Shown one piece after another: positions 46,085 through 60,178 of a stretch of DNA of 64,000 bases. The DNA lies in the NCBI RefSeq assembly GCF_022201045.2, contig NC_068559.1:17727501-17791500 (forward strand), given 5' to 3'. A model generated the notes under the pieces. The model saw only the letters and a program-made list of their open reading frames with translations, was not told where the DNA came from and searched no databases. The first letter of the stretch is position 1. Every line of letters begins with the position of its first letter. The stretch is from Citrus sinensis. Taxonomy: Eukaryota > Streptophyta > Magnoliopsida > Sapindales > Rutaceae. A program made the position numbers and the translations under genes.

Positions 46085-47764
46085 CAATTTTATTCGTAAA
46101 TCGTGAATCAATCACTGATTCGATAAATGACAATATGCGCATAAAAGTGTTAGCTTTGCTTGAAGAAAGTGAGATCTATATTAGTCAATCATGTCGGTTT
46201 CTTGTAGTGGAAGAAAGACAAAGACACATAGGATTTTTTGGGGAGCTTTTGAAATAAAACATGATTGCAAAGAAGTTAATCCTAAAATTTGCACTAGGTT
46301 ATTTTACTAGTGCAACCAAGTTGTTTTTTTAATGGTAAAATTTAGTAATTCTTTTTGGTCTTCTTAAAGTATATTTAATATAACTTATAAGGCAGCGCTT
46401 ATCTTACATTTGCTGCAAGTAACATCTCGATAAAATGGATCGCTGGATTTGTCAAATTTCCCATCCAACGGATGTAAAGGAATCTAACACAAAACCAGGT
46501 ACATGTGTAAGTGATAAAAGGCTTAAAATAAACAAAAGAAGGGCAACTTGCTGCTACGGTTTTGGAATAATGCAGTTAAGGGGTTATTCGGTAATGAAAT
46601 TTATAGAGGGAAAAGAAGAGTGATGAGCGGGTACCTAGGCAAGCGAAAATTTGAAGAGGGAAAAAATACAGAAATTAGGTTTAGAAAGAGGGGAAAACAT
46701 TATCAATTTACTCGTTCAATTTTACTGATACACTAATTGGGCAAACCAAAAAACAATTGCTGCATTCCAAAACTGAAGCTACAAGCACACGAACGTCATT
46801 GAAAAATACATTCCAAAATCGAAGCTACAGGTGCACGAACGTCACTGAAAAAGGTAAAATTTCCAACCTCTTCTTGTTAAGTTGTCTTAATCCAATAACT
46901 TCCCTCACATCATTCATTGTTATGGGTGGCTCATTATAATTTTAACACCTTTATTTGGAATACTTCCAGAATCGATCCTGACGAACCCCACAGGTTAAGA
47001 GTGTGGGTTAAGGTTGTAGTCGAAACTCATTGAAGAGCACATATCAAAGGTTAGGAATGGAAATATGGAAATAGGAAATTGGTTTGTTTCATTGTGTGAA
47101 AAGGGAAAATGAGTTACAGATGGAAAGAAATGGCAGGGCAAAGGGAAGAAGGTTACTGTGAAATTTGGGTCAATGATTTAACAAGTTCAGCAAATTTAAA
47201 GCAGATCATTTATCGTGAAGAGAAGAAAGTGGAGGCTAAAAACAATGTAGACGATAAGAAAAACGAGAGCATTAATTACGGTTTTATTTTGTACTTGTGA
47301 GTAAGATGATGGTATTCTTGGTAAATAATATATTGGAGGTTATTGTTAATTGATATGAGTCCAGTGTTTGAATTTCTATTTAAGTGTTAGGTTAATGAAT
47401 ATATGAGAATAAGTAATAGATTATGGAAATTTAATTAATGGGTGCAATTGATATTTTGAATGGAGTAATTGAAGAACAATATCCATATTTGATAGTTTAG
47501 TGGTAAATGTCATGTAGTTAATGTTCTTTATTCTATGGTTGGTCACATGACGATGATAGGGAAGTATGATGATAAAGGAAAATAAGAAAGACTAAAATAA
47601 ATGAACCTAGATATACAAAAAGCAAAAGTTTAGTAGTTTTAATGTATGGGATTGATGCGGTGATATTTTTATTTATTTATTTTATTTGTTTACTTCAGTA
47701 AAGAAGCTGTACAGAAGATAAAGGAAAATGATGAAAAGGCATGTATAACTAAAGAGGTTAGTGG
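46085..47764. other. Intergenic, possible 5' part of Ulp1-like gene
   Basis: Short frames only. A phrase ACATTCCAAAA-CGAAGCTACA-G is duplicated near 46762-46850. A frame at 47109-47300 could be an exon of the decayed gene that follows, but no family match is evident. Confidence 0.4.
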
Positions 47765-50700
47765 ATGAAGTTGAAAAATGTGAATAATAAACAAGATTGT
47801 GTGAATAATGAGAGCTTAGTTTATTTTATTACTACATTGCAAATTAGGAAGGAAATTAGAATGGCATTAAAGAATTTGCCGAATGATAAAAGGCACAAGT
47901 ACATTGTTGGAAGGCACAGAGGAGTTCGTTTGAATGGAGAAACACCGAAGTTTGTATCGAGGTGTGTGCCAAAGCGATTGGCTTGCGTTGTGGGTAAACT
48001 TCGGGTAGAACAAAGAGCAGTTGTGTGCTCTATTGGATTTGGGCAATTACTAGATATGAAGTGTAACCATTTGAAATGAAAACTTTGTGAGTGGTTATTA
48101 CAGAGGGTTGACACGGCAAGGTCGGTATTATGTGTTAACGGTCGGGAGTTAGAGCTAAGTGCACAAAGTTTTGGACATATAATGAGTATTTCTGATGGAG
48201 GAATGCATGTGGAATTAAATTGTGACACTAAACAAGTTTCTTGATATGTAGAGACGTTTGAAGCCACGTCTAGGGTATAAACATTAAGAACTTAGTTCAA
48301 ATATTAAGTAGATCAAGTCGTGATAATGATGAATTTAAAGTAGCATTTATGTTGTTTGCACTATATTCAGTGTTATGTCCACCAGGGGGAGTCCATATCA
48401 ATTTAGAATTTTTGTTTTCATTGACGGATGTGAAAATAATAAAATTAAGGAATTGGGCGTCGTTTTGCTTTGGTAAGCTAATGGATGGGATAACAAGATA
48501 CAAGGAAGAAAAGTTGGCATATGTTGGTGGTTGTTTGCTTTATCTTCAGGTAAATATGTTTACAGCACAAGTTATTTTCTTTTTTTTTTTATTTAATTTT
48601 TTGATGGATATTTCCTGTAGAAGTTGGATGTGTGATGAAAAACTGATTTACAATCCAAGGGCCTGAAAATTAAACAAGTATTTAATTTGAAATCATTTAA
48701 TCATTAACCTATAAGATTTGATATATTATTAAAGATAGTTGGTTATTTAATGTTTCGGTCTAATATTATGAATTCAATACTAATTTGCATTATTTGTATT
48801 ATGTGTATATGAATCTTAATGTTTGTAATTGTATTGTTTGTCTATTTTTCTGATGTCCAAGTACTGCACATAAATTTTGTGCTATATGGGAAAATTAGAA
48901 AAGATGCATCAATGTGTCCGGTTGTTAGGTGGGATGCTTATGAAATTAGAAGATTTATGAAGTGGTTGGATAAATAAGGAGGTATTGGGACAGACAAGGT
49001 ATGCAAGAATGAATTTATGAACATAGATTGTAATTGTAGCTTTTTATGTAGGACGTTAATTAGAAATTCCGAGTATAATATATGTTTCAAGCTTGTTCTA
49101 TTTGCCTAACGATATTAGTGTCGTATGAATAATGGTGACATGTGGGTGTTAAATTTGATACATGTGTCCATTCAAGGCCTATATTTAAAATGTATTGAGA
49201 TGTGAATATTTGATTTTGATATAATTGGCCCTTAGGATTGATGGAAAATTCAACATGAATTGAACCGGAATCACAAGTTGCAGAATGTTGTAAAATTTTT
49301 GGAATCTTGCAGAATGCTATTTGTTTATTAAGATTAGAGAACCTAGTGTTTTGTTTTTTAAATATTTCATAATTTATTGTAGAATGTTATTTTATTTTAA
49401 TATTTAGGTATGGACGATTTGGTTAATTCATGTGTTTGGCTTTCAATATAAAAAGGAAAATACTTAATTTGTCAAACTGTTGATAACACTTATAAAATAT
49501 TTCCTGGGGAATTCGTGTGTTCTCTTTGGTCTTGCTTTTGTTTGTGTTAGGTGAGGCCTTATATTTAATAGATTATTGGGGTTGGAAGGCCTAATGGTGA
49601 AAGTAATTACAATTTAAAAGGTTTATAATCAGAGTTATAAGTTGGTGTTTGTAAGGGATGGTTGAATAAAGGCTAACAAATTGAAAAATGGTAAATTATG
49701 GTGGTATGAGTTTAGGATGTAACAATCGTTTGATCATAAGATAACATGTAAATGATTGATGATCGGAAAAAGGGGAAAAAAGAAAAAGTTAACTCGATGA
49801 ATTGGTTTAAGCATGTCATTGTATAATAATCGAATTATAAAAAATCCTTGCTGCAGGTTGCTTTGCGTGGGAGTGTAATGGAAGGTTACAAAGCAGTCAA
49901 TCAAGTTAGTGCAACTTATCAATCGGTCGATACCAAGCAGAAAGAGTATGGTAACGGCATAAAGATTGGACAATGGTCACATGAGCTGCATGCTGATGTT
50001 GCTGATATAAACCAAGTGACTGCTGATATTGTTTGTCAAATAAAGGACATGCGAGGCAATTCAGTTGAAATTGGACAAATTATAGCTATGAATTATGAAC
50101 CGATTGAAATGGATAGTTCAAGTAATAAAATTGTCGAATGGATCATATGACATGGTAATGGTAGTGGAAAGAAAAGTAAGATTGTGAGGAAGGATGGTGT
50201 GAGTGATGAACATGTTTGAACGGAGAAAAATGATTTATTGTCTAACAAAAGACTACATATAAAAAAGCCTCTTTTTGGAAGGTTGGAGGTGAGTGATAAA
50301 TACTGATTAGTTAGCGAGTAATTTTTGCTGTGACTTAGGGTTATTAAGCTTGTGTTCAAATGAATTTTAAAAGTCATTTTCTTAAGATAATAAAGAATAT
50401 GGGGGGATTATTGTCAGGTTAAATATTATAGCACATTGTTTACTTTTTTTGTGATCGAAATAGGATAAAATGGATAATATGAAAAATTTATCGTTCTCGA
50501 TAAATAGTCCTTCGATGTATTATGCTAAAATGCTTGTTGGGTTGGTGAACGGACAAGTGAATGATCGGGAAAGTGAATATACACATATAGGTTGTTTCAA
50601 GGCTGGCCCATTTGTTGTGCATTGGCCTGTGTCTGATCTTCATATGAAGCTTATTGAATATATAATGAATGAAGATCTAGATAAAAGATATGGTGCTTGG

Positions 50701-52656
50701 TCCTTTAAGCATATGTTGAAAAACTATGCATTTTTAATCCTTAGTAATATGTTTGTCTAACAACTTGTGATTTTTGGCTGCTTTATAGTGAATATGTTGT
50801 CATTACAAAAATGATTTGGTTGAGTCGAAAGGAGATGTAGTCACTATGAATAAAAAGATGGATAAATGGTTCGGTGAGTAAAAGGTGTTGGAGAAATTGT
50901 ATGGTTGTTTAGTGGTTAGAAAATTAAATTTTCATTTAACTCAAATTCGTTCTTCTATGTTCAGATAATTTATGTTGTTGTTGAGAGGCTATTAAAGAAT
51001 GAACAGGAAAATGGCCCAAAGATTCCAAAGAAATGGTTCCTTCCAAAATATTTTGCAGTAAGTAATATGTCACTTGTGTCAATTTACGGCGTGCACAAGT
51101 TATGTAGTGACTAAAAAATAGAAATGATATTAAATTATGTATAATGGAGATAGTTCTGACAATTATGTTTTCATGTTGTTTCTCTGTATTTGTCTATCAA
51201 ACATGTCCGTGAAGCAATATGATGCTTTAAGTTTTTGGACGTGCATGTAACTACTGTGATAGCCATTGTACTAAGCACATGAACAAATTGTTAGTATTAT
51301 ATACAGTTTGCCCATTAATTATTTAAATCTAATTAAGTTGTTTAGTACTAGAAAAATATGAGCCATTGGAGTGGGATTGACAACTATCAAAGTGGAACTA
51401 AGCTGGAACGAAACAAAGTAGGACAATTTTGAGAATTTGTGGTCTTTTTTTATTTTACAGATTGAAAGATCTCTGAGTTTTGTTTTATATTTAAAACAAC
51501 GTGACATATGACATTCTGTAGCATAACATAATTATTTGAATTTACTTAACAATAGAGCAATGGGCCTGTAATCTTGGTTATCTGACATGCTTGTGATTGA
51601 ATACAGCAAAAGGTTTTGGTTGAAGGAAGTGATGTTTCATGGCTAGGGACATAGATGGGGTTGAGGACGGGGTACATGCAAGACTTATCGTACTGTAATC
51701 AGGTATAGAAAAACATTGCTACTAACAATAATGATGAACAAAATGCGATTTGTTGATATAATGGAATTTATGATTGGCCCAAATATATATCCCAATAAAC
51801 TATGAGGAGTTGCGCTGGTATACTGTTGTTCTGAACATTCCTCATAGATGTACTGAGATATGGGATCCACTGCAAAGTTCTTGGAGTGAAAATTCTTTAT
51901 ATGAATAAGCAAAAACAATGGTAATAATAGATTATGTAATGGTGAATCATAGATGTAATAATTATAAAAAAGTGATTGTTATTTTAAAAAAGTAATTTGG
52001 TATTTGTTTTGTTATAGATGAGTGAGCTAGATGAAGTATTGCAGGATGACATAAAGATGTTATTTGGAAGTGATTTCTCATTTCAGAGTTTAACTGTGGT
52101 TCACAGCAAGAGAATGCACAGACAACTTAATAGTTACGATTGTGGACTATTTGTCATCTGGTATATGCAGAACCTTGGGCAAGAATGAGAACTGGACGCA
52201 AATAAGGTATATTGACAAGTTAAACACGATGCTGCATTATTTTAGTGGCTAGAGTGGCATTTACAAATCATTATATATGTCGTTTCTGTATGAAAACTCT
52301 CTATATGGTTTCTGTTGAAGTTACATTATAATGATAGTAAGATTGAAATTTTTTCCCTACTGTAGCATATGTTTCTAGAACACTAATAATATTCTACATA
52401 CTAAATTTTTAATCTTGGTTCATTTGGTTTATAATGGATTGTACAGTATAATTCAGACAAGGCTAGAAAGAATTTGGTCATTCAGCTGGTGATGTGCTGT
52501 AATAACGAGGTAAAGGAAAAAATACTTGAATGTTCCCATAGATTTAGTGTGATTCAAACAAACGAGGTTGAACAACATGCATGTGCCAAGCTGTTCGAGA
52601 AGAAGTATCATGCTCAGTGCAGAAGGTCGAACCATAAGAGCCATGGCCATAGAAAG
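47765..52656 (+). pseudogene. Decayed Ulp1-type (C48) protease gene, TE-like
   Basis: A chain of plus-strand pieces separated by intron-like gaps and stops. At 47850-48240 lies the N-terminal domain common to plant transposon-borne Ulp1 proteins (FVSRCVPKRLACVVGKL; GFGQLLDMKCNHLK; VNGRELELSAQSFGHIM), with a TGA in the middle. At 48300-48549 lies LFALYSVLCPPGG...NWASFCFGKL...YVGGCLLYLQ, followed by a GTAAAT donor. Further pieces lie at 48862-48977, 49848-50150 and 50470-50757. At 52021-52186 lies the C-terminal protease core with RQLNSYDCGLFVIWYM, where Cys at 52141 would be the nucleophile. The histidine/aspartate region is not recognisable. Ulp1 enzymes remove SUMO; copies like this are common inside Mutator-like and CACTA elements. 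It is broken and probably silent. Confidence 0.75.
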
Positions 52657-54512
52657 TAGGCTCAATATTTTATTTATAGTTCTATCAACTAAGATGTCCA
52701 GAATCTTTTCCCATGATATTTTACATGTAAGCTTAAAATGGTTCGCTTTCGTCCTTAAGGATTGATTGAACCTAGAACTAGAAAAAATAAATGCAACAAG
52801 TCATTGTTTAATTTTAGTTATTTACCAGCAACTGACCACCGAGATTGCTTAGTTTTTCTATTTCTTTATGTGAGCTTGAGATTGGAATGTTGCCAGAAAA
52901 TACTGGTGAGCCAACATCCTGCACAAATTAGGTTGTTGAAAAATATAAATAATGTTGTGCTTCTGTACAATTTCCATAAAGAACATGGTCTCATAACATG
53001 AAGGCGAAATAAATTTGGAAAAATGCCCCTTCGCTAATCTTTCCTATGCAATTGACAGCAAACATATGTTCAAGGAAAATGGAATCTTATTTAGATTGCT
53101 AGAAAAAACCGGAAAACCCATTGTTACTTCTCTTAATTTGTTGCCGAGTAACCCATGTATCACCAACACCAAACTCTTTCCATTGGATTAGCCCTTTGTC
53201 CAAGCATTTGCCCTGAAAAATATATTAAACATAAATTCACGTATTCAACTATCTTTATTAATATCCTATAGGTATTATGATAAAGGCTGAAAAATGGAAA
53301 GAACATCAAAAATTGTCGTCACATATTTTACTCTTACATGGATACAAAAAGTAAAACCTCCATTACAGCCATTAGCTTTCAATTTCAGAAATGTATGCAA
53401 GTTCCTCAAGTTGTACGTTGTCATCAAGTACTGCAGGAGTAATGTCCGATTGGTACTTATTAGGACATATTGACATCTATCGAAATTGATAATATAAAAA
53501 ACATATAGATTTGTTTTTACAAATTCTGACTGCCAAAACAAATAATCAAGCCCAACAGATTAAATAAACATAGTTTGTTGTCATCCCAAGAATTTTCTCC
53601 TGTTCTCATACTGCCAACCCACCCACAATAATTGCACCAAATGAAGTACGTATTGCGAAATTGACATTACCAACAAGAAAGAAGCTAAGGAAAATATCTT
53701 TTTTTAATCAGGCCAAATGCTTGATATATCCTCTTAGATAAATAGACACGGTTGTTTATCGCATTGAGCTTTGATTTGTTTCCACAATGATCCAAATATA
53801 TCGTGACAAGATTGTTAACTGAACGCGGATCATTACATACGACTTCCTCAGTTAATATATACTTAATCAAATAGTTGAAACCAAGATATTTTCACACACA
53901 CAAGAGGACGAGATAATATGCATATAACACCAAGACCAGTAGCATAAATTGAAGGAAAATGAAGGTACATAATACCTTTTAATGTGGATGATTAAACTTA
54001 TAGAAGGCACGAATAGTTTATTCTATCAAGCTTTTAAGCATCAGCATTTGAGGCATTAGTGGGAGACACACCTTTCAATCACCCCTAAAATATCAGTGCA
54101 CCAGAACTTTAAGACAACATGATTAACTTGTATCTCTGTTCAATGTTAATATAAGTAAAGGCTCCCTAATGTAAACTTTCATGTAGTTCGATTCAATGAC
54201 AATTGGAAGTTATTACTTTACTACGTTGGCTACTCCTATTGTACAAGAACTTATGGTAGAAATATTCATCTACAAATAACAGAAATAGTTACAACAGTTG
54301 AAAAATTTCGGACGCAATGTAACTATAAGTGATCGTGATGATTCAAACTACTAAATAATTCTTATTGCTTGCATGTATTTTGCAATATAGATCATTCCTG
54401 CAATCTTCTAACATCTTCCTATAATGGAATATCTCACAATTTTGAGAAACCAAATTTAAAAGTACCTAAAAGAGATCATCATATCAACCAAATTAGTATA
54501 ATATATGTGTAC
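52657..54512. other. No gene seen
   Basis: AT-rich sequence between the Ulp1-like and FAR1-like remnants. Frames at 52762-53001, 53275-53541 and 53685-53870 carry no recognised domain. Confidence 0.5.
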
Positions 54513-55187
54513 CTAGTTGTATGACATGTGCTCAGTCCAGAAGCGATCAATGTTGGCTGAATTATATGATAATTCACACTGACTTTGTGGCAGCGCAAAT
54601 GCATCATTACAGCTGTCTCGACTCTGTTGTTCGTACTGCTCAATTGTTGATGGAATAATAAACAGATTCAGGTCAAATAGGCCATTATTGTTGGTGTTTC
54701 TATTGTCATCCCTGGATGCTTGTGAGGGCTGCGATGGGTTAGGATCTGCACTATCAACCGAATTGATCTTGCTCCAACCCAAGCAATTAGTGTTTGAATT
54801 TTCCCTTTTGTCATCTAACATGTTGTCACTATTTTTATTTATGCCTTTAAAGTTGAATGGGATTTGTGCTTCCATATCCTTAGAAGTTTTGATTATGTGT
54901 CCAGGTTGGCCAAATCTTCTACATTTCCTTGACTTGTGGGGCCCCGACTTTACTTGTTTATGTGATCCTTTTGTCAGTACATATGAAGGGTCTTTAATTA
55001 GTTGCGGGTTTCCTCCCCTCTGTCTATCATTCGATTGTGTTAAAGGCAATGACATAGCCCCAAGATGCAATATCAGATCATGAATAGTTTTAATTGCTTC
55101 ATTGTAGGCATCTATGCTTTTTGCTGCATACTTGTTTAAGTTTCTGCAAGCTGAGTGGATCAAGCCTATCCAAGCTTGAGTGCTCAT
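54513..55187 (-). pseudogene. FAR1/MULE transposase C-terminal remnant
   Basis: A 224-codon minus-strand frame. Its first 60 residues (ACRNLNKYAAKSIDAYNEAIKTI) and the segment DPSYVLTKGSHKQVKSGPHKSRKCRRFGQPGHIIKTS match the C-terminal region of FAR1-related and MULE transposase-like proteins. That region normally ends in a CxxCGxxGHxxxTC zinc knuckle. Here the second cysteine is Phe and the last is Ser, so the knuckle is lost. The upstream transposase and SWIM domains are absent; the frame begins at a Met with no support for a true start. It converges with the Ulp1-like remnant, and both may come from one Ulp1-carrying MULE. A decayed host FRS gene is the alternative. Confidence 0.6.
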
Positions 55188-57892
55188 GATGTTATTTGCA
55201 GTGGAGCCTTTGTTGTGTCGGCTGAAGTAATAATATTTTGTAGATAAACATAATCAAATTTTCTTAATGGTAACTTATATCATCTTTACTTTTGTAATAA
55301 CAAGATTTATAAAAATATAAGTATTGAAAGTAAATTTTATAAGGCATATAGTCCCAATTAACCCATAAATATCGGTAAATTAATATAAAATATAACTAAA
55401 ATAATTAGAGCTGTAAAAGTCCAACGCAGGGTTTTATGTTTACAAGCCATAGGAATTAAATGGCTTATGTTATTGGCGGCCCAAAAATAAAGGCCATATG
55501 CAAGCTGAGAAACCTTATTAAAATGAACAAAATCTCATCGCAGAGACCACCTTACAAAGACAAAAGGGCAAAAAAATCCCTAAATTCTATTAAGCGGTAG
55601 TCAAATAATCATATAATTATTTCATAAATTTCAGCTTAATTACAGAGATTAGTGACAAAAGCAAGTGACATCGGACACAAGATCGTCGTTATCTTCACTT
55701 TTGAAACGTATTGCAAACAATAACCTTGTTTAATGCCTGCTGAAAAATTTTGTCAACTTAATTGGATTAAACTGTTCTTTTGTTGGAAATTGACGTCTAA
55801 TGGTTGTTCTCATATATGGATCTGTTTTGGGTGTTTCCGACATTAAGAACATATAGTGTTGAGGGAAAAAAAATTCAGTTCCATAGAGGTACAAAATAAA
55901 TTGTCAAATTTATATTTGTCGTCATTGTGTAAACTTCATATCTCATATATGAACAATTGATACAATACCCAACTAAAAATTATAATGTCTGCAAGTGGAA
56001 ATATTGGCAAAATTAATTGTGTGCCACGATAGAAGTTAAAGTATTTGCAAGTGGAAATATTTATTCTTTTTCCCTGTTATTGTAACAACTGCAAACATCG
56101 TATGTGCAGCAAAAGTTTTTGGAAACATAGTCAACTAAACGTGTTTGATGGTAACGCTATATGTTCATGGACTTCACATCAGACAAATTGTAGAAAGTGA
56201 TAAATTTTGGTTTATTCAATATGCAAGAAAAATTTTGTAGTTCATTGTATCATGAATAATGCTTTGCAATACAAGTAGGTATGAAGGAGGAAGGTGGAAT
56301 TGAAAAACAAATTCACAATTTGGTGAGGGACACAATATGGGAAGCCTGGTGCTAGTCGATAGGCACTGGTTTGGCCAGCTCGACAGGCTACTGCATAAAG
56401 CGAATAATTAGTATGAGAATTTTTCCGAAAAGTTGACGGTGATAGTCTTTCATTCATCAGACAATTAAGTGGTAGGATGCCAGATAAGAATGATATATGG
56501 AATCAATTATCTATTTGGGACAATGTGTATGTATAAGAACATTGTGGGACATTTATCATAAATCATGGGGAATATTGACGGGGCTGCAACAAGTATAATC
56601 AAGGAAAATGAAAATGATGTAACAATATCGGAGTGGGATTTTGTGATCAGAGGAGTCCACTTGTGCTTCATTCCAGACGAATAACTAATGTCTAGTAAGA
56701 TTCTCTGTTAAACGTAATAGATAAAAAAAAATTCAATTGAATCATGTACAATAACGGAATTTCGTATTTGCAAGAAGCTGGACTAAATTGCATAACCCAA
56801 ATGTGTGGATTGAGAATTTGTATGGTTGATTAGTGGGGCTGCATTGTACATGTAGTAATTAGTACATGGTTTACAACATTATTATATTATGTCTAATTTC
56901 CACAGTCGATGGGGGTAGATGCAATATCACCATAGGAGAAGCAAAAATAGGGAGATGACCAATTAACAGCCATTGTTAATGTGTTGCTATACAACACGTA
57001 AATTATTAGAATGAAATTTACTTATCTTCGCAAAAATATTGGGTTTGTATTGTGATTTATGTATTCTACTTATGAAGCATAAGACAATACATACAATTTT
57101 TTAAACAAATATGTTGTAGCTATAATGATGTTTATCGCATGCCATGACTTTCATATGCCCGGTTAAGCTTGCTCATTCTGTGTCATTTGTTGTCATCTAA
57201 TATTAAAAATGGTCTAATTAAAACAGTTTTTAGAAGAATAATTGAGGGGTTTGAATGTGACGAATGGATTTAAGTTTTAATGTGATGGGCCTGCGGAGAT
57301 GTAATCAAATCCATTGTTCTTTATGATGGGCCATAGGCCATAAACATTGTAAGCGGGCATTAAATAAGGCATGGGCTTAAAGGCCTATAATTACTAGTTG
57401 TACATCAAAGACGAGAACAAAATCTATGTATAAGATTATGTTTTGAGGAATTAATTACAAATTTAAAATAAAATTCACACCTTGTTATCCAAGAAACAAA
57501 AAGGTAGGGATGAACATTAGTGGAATGTAATCTTGCAGAAGAAGTACAAAGTCGCTGTCGATTTGGGCCTCTGCTACAATTGCGAGAATTTCGTGTACAA
57601 GGAGCAAGTCCATGTCAAATATCCTCAAACTTGGGCCATAAGTTTGTCAGAATGGTGAAAGAAGAGATGGTGGATATTAATCGGGTTGCATGTGGAACTT
57701 AATAAATCAGTAACAACAGCATCCTGCTACAAAATTTTTACTTGAAAAAGAGGTAAAAATATTAAAAAAATTAAAAGAAAACCCGCTGGAGTGGGAGTGA
57801 GTATATGAACAATTGTATATTTATAAAGGAGAAATTAGAAAGAAAAAGAAAAATGATTGTTAAAACTTAATAAAGAAAAAGAAAATGTCCGA
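55188..57892. other. No gene seen
   Basis: 2.7 kb of AT-rich DNA. Near 57540-57625 a plus-strand frame reads DLGLCYNCENFVYKEQVH, which resembles a degenerate gypsy gag zinc knuckle, but too little is left to be sure. No long inverted ends bounding the Ulp1/FAR1 remnants were found here. Confidence 0.45.
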
Positions 57893-58149
57893 ATTTTTTT
57901 TTGTTTTTTTTTAAGCGAAGAAGATGGGTTTCTAAAGTCACTACACTCCATATTCAGCCATCTTCAACACAAAAAGTTAACCACGGTTAGTCTCTACAAC
58001 AAATAATTAGTAAAAACTAAACCAAGATTCTACAATTATCGACTATTCCCTCCCCCCAACCAGAACGAAACATTGTCCTCAATGTTTTAAAGGAAAGAAG
58101 TAGAGTTTAGAAAACATCACCTGGGTGGTGCAACACAGAAGAAAATATT

Positions 58150-58810
58150 TACAAGCGGAGACTTAAATCTAATTTGTACTTCTTACTGCTGCTACTGTCA
58201 CCATCATTATTTGGAGACTCCAACACAAAGGTCCTTGAATCTGGCTCTGGTTTATAAGCTTGTAACAGATCAAGTAGCTCATTAGCAGTGTGAGCACAAA
58301 TAAAAAGTTTTTCGTTGTGGAATGAATGAAATAGTTTTTTATTGCATGGTTAAGAAATGCGATGAAGCCATCATAAAAGTTATTGACATTTAACAAACCA
58401 ATGAGTTTCTAATGGATGTGCAGATCGGCCCAAGATGCTAATGTGATAACTGCCTCTAGAGTTACAAGATCTCTTAGTGGGAAAATAAAAGCATCAGCAT
58501 GATTAAGCATTTCAGTTATTCTTTCTTGCATACCTGAGACGATTAATTTTTCTCCAGTTGGTGAGTCAGACAAATTGCTCAAAGGTTTAGGGCTCTAGGG
58601 ATGATGCCTAACACTTGGCCTCCTTTGACAAAAGCAGCTTCTGAGACGAATTTTGATAACCCTCGGTTACCTCCTCCATACGCTAAATGTAATTTTCTCT
58701 CTGCTATACTTCGACCAAGATCTATGGCTGTCTCAATGAACTCTTTATGTTTGCCATAGTTAAATCCAGAAAGCACACAAATGTTATTGAATTATTTATT
58801 GGGAGTAGCT
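58150..58810 (-). pseudogene. LOG-like pseudogene in second Athila element
   Basis: The N-terminal part keeps ICVLSGFNYGKHKEF, LAYGGGNRGL and VLGIIPR. The middle reads FPLRDLVTLEAVITLASWADLHIH and the C-terminal part LNVNNFYDGFIAFLNHAIKN. The start codon is ATA, a TAA follows seven codons later, and at least two frameshifts break the rest. At the active-site signature the residue aligned to the catalytic Glu is Ala, as in the intact copy. Confidence 0.88.
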
Positions 58811-58995
58811 GCTATTGGGATACTTCTAAAAAATAATTTGTGAATGCTTGATAAAAAATCATATTTAAGAATCTTCGTGATAGTGGGTCACAACTGTGTA
58901 TAAGGTAGCATGTCAGTGTCAATTAACGCGTAAAGCACATGGCTCAAGAGTCAAAAAGCAAACAGTAAAAAGGAAAAAATGACAAAATAAAATTA

Positions 58996-59178
58996 TTAAA
59001 GACAATAATACAAATGATAAAACAACAGTGAAATAAAACAACAGTAAAGTAAAAGAATATTTACAGGTAGTTGCAACTGTGGCTCACATCTTCCTCTGAT
59101 TTTCCGTCCAAAAACGGCTTGAACGCCCTCTATGAGTCGAGGATAGGCTTCCCATTCAGTTTTCTTATAAACTGGCAA
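58996..59178 (-). other. Counterpart of the hydrophobic overlapping ORF
   Basis: A 60-codon frame starting MPVYKKTEWEA and ending in a hydrophobic stretch (ILLLYCCFISLLFYHLYYCL). It stays open although the neighbouring genes of this element are broken. It may be chance in so short a frame. Confidence 0.35.
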
Positions 59179-59687
59179 ACATGGTCGTTTATAGTCAGAT
59201 TCCCGAGACTATATCGTGCATGCTCTTTCTGGAATAATGGCCATAACTGGATAATCGCTCCTTGTACATATCCACTAGGATGCGTTTCAAAAGACAAAAG
59301 GATATTATTCAATGACTCCTTATTCAAGCCATCCCTAATTAATTGAATCTTATCTTCCCTGTTATCAGACACTATTCTTAAAGAACATAGTTTTTTATCG
59401 CATCTCATTCTGGCACACTTATGACAAGCAACAGAAATTCTTCGAGCTCTTCATTTTCTTGCATAATTTCCTTTACCACAACCAGGCATGTATGCAATAA
59501 ATTTTGGAGGTAACTCACCTGCCAATTGTACTTTGACCTCGATTAACCAACGGATGTCAGCAGGTATGTTATTCCTAATTAACAATCGCATGCATTCGGA
59601 CCGAGCTTTATAGATTATAAGGAGGGCATTCCGAGAAAGTGAAGGGAATCGATTGTGAAGCTTTGCTAAAATCTCAGTTTTGTCCAT
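59130..59687 (-). pseudogene. Cys-finger protein pseudogene, second element
   Basis: Homologue of the 184-aa gene. The N-terminal 78 codons (FPSLSRNALLIIYKARSE; IPADIRWLIEVK) are open. A single TGA interrupts the basic patch. The finger continues as CHKCARMRCDKKLC with the same C-x2-C-x4-C-x4-C spacing. The C-terminal end (YSLGNLTINDHVCQFIRKL) is conserved and lies in one open frame. Apart from the stop it is remarkably well kept. Confidence 0.85.
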
Positions 59688-59830
59688 ACATTCACCTCAG
59701 AATGTCTATTATTATGGGAAACTGAAGTAACCGACTTGATTGTCACGGATTACCGTTATCCGCCACTTCACTGGGGTAACAAACTAAACCACACAAACAA
59801 AGAAAAACAAACTAAAACGCATAAAGAAAA

Positions 59831-60064
59831 TTACAATCGTTCTCTAATTGAATTTACCTCAAGCTCCAACTGGATGTTGTAGACACCTCTCTCAATGTCT
59901 CTGAGTTGGCTTTCTAAATCCTCAACATAAGATATTAACTCTCGTGATTGCAAAGCCTAAATATGATGTGTTTTACAAAATCGAATCTGCCTTTTGAGAT
60001 GAGATTTTACACGTTGAAGTGGTCTAAGAATGTCCAGGAGGAACTGTTTAGTTATGACACTCAT
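59831..60064 (-). pseudogene. 77-aa ORF homologue, second element
   Basis: Starts MSVITKQFLLDILRPL, equivalent to the second Met of the ORF at 17553-17786, and ends LELEVNSIRERL. One in-frame TAG replaces the Trp of the other copy. The acidic VEDLESQLRDIERG block is conserved. Confidence 0.75.
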
Positions 60065-60178
60065 TATTAATAATGATAAGAGAAAATTTAATGGTTAAAC
60101 AAACACACTTATGCAAAAATAATTTCAATTAGCAAAAGAATAGTAAAAAATCAAATCATTGAAAAGAAATAAAAAAAC

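Noticed and set aside
57520..57702. Possible gypsy gag zinc-knuckle remnant (GLCYNCENF in another frame)
   Set aside because: Only about 20 residues resemble the family and the histidine and last cysteine are absent.
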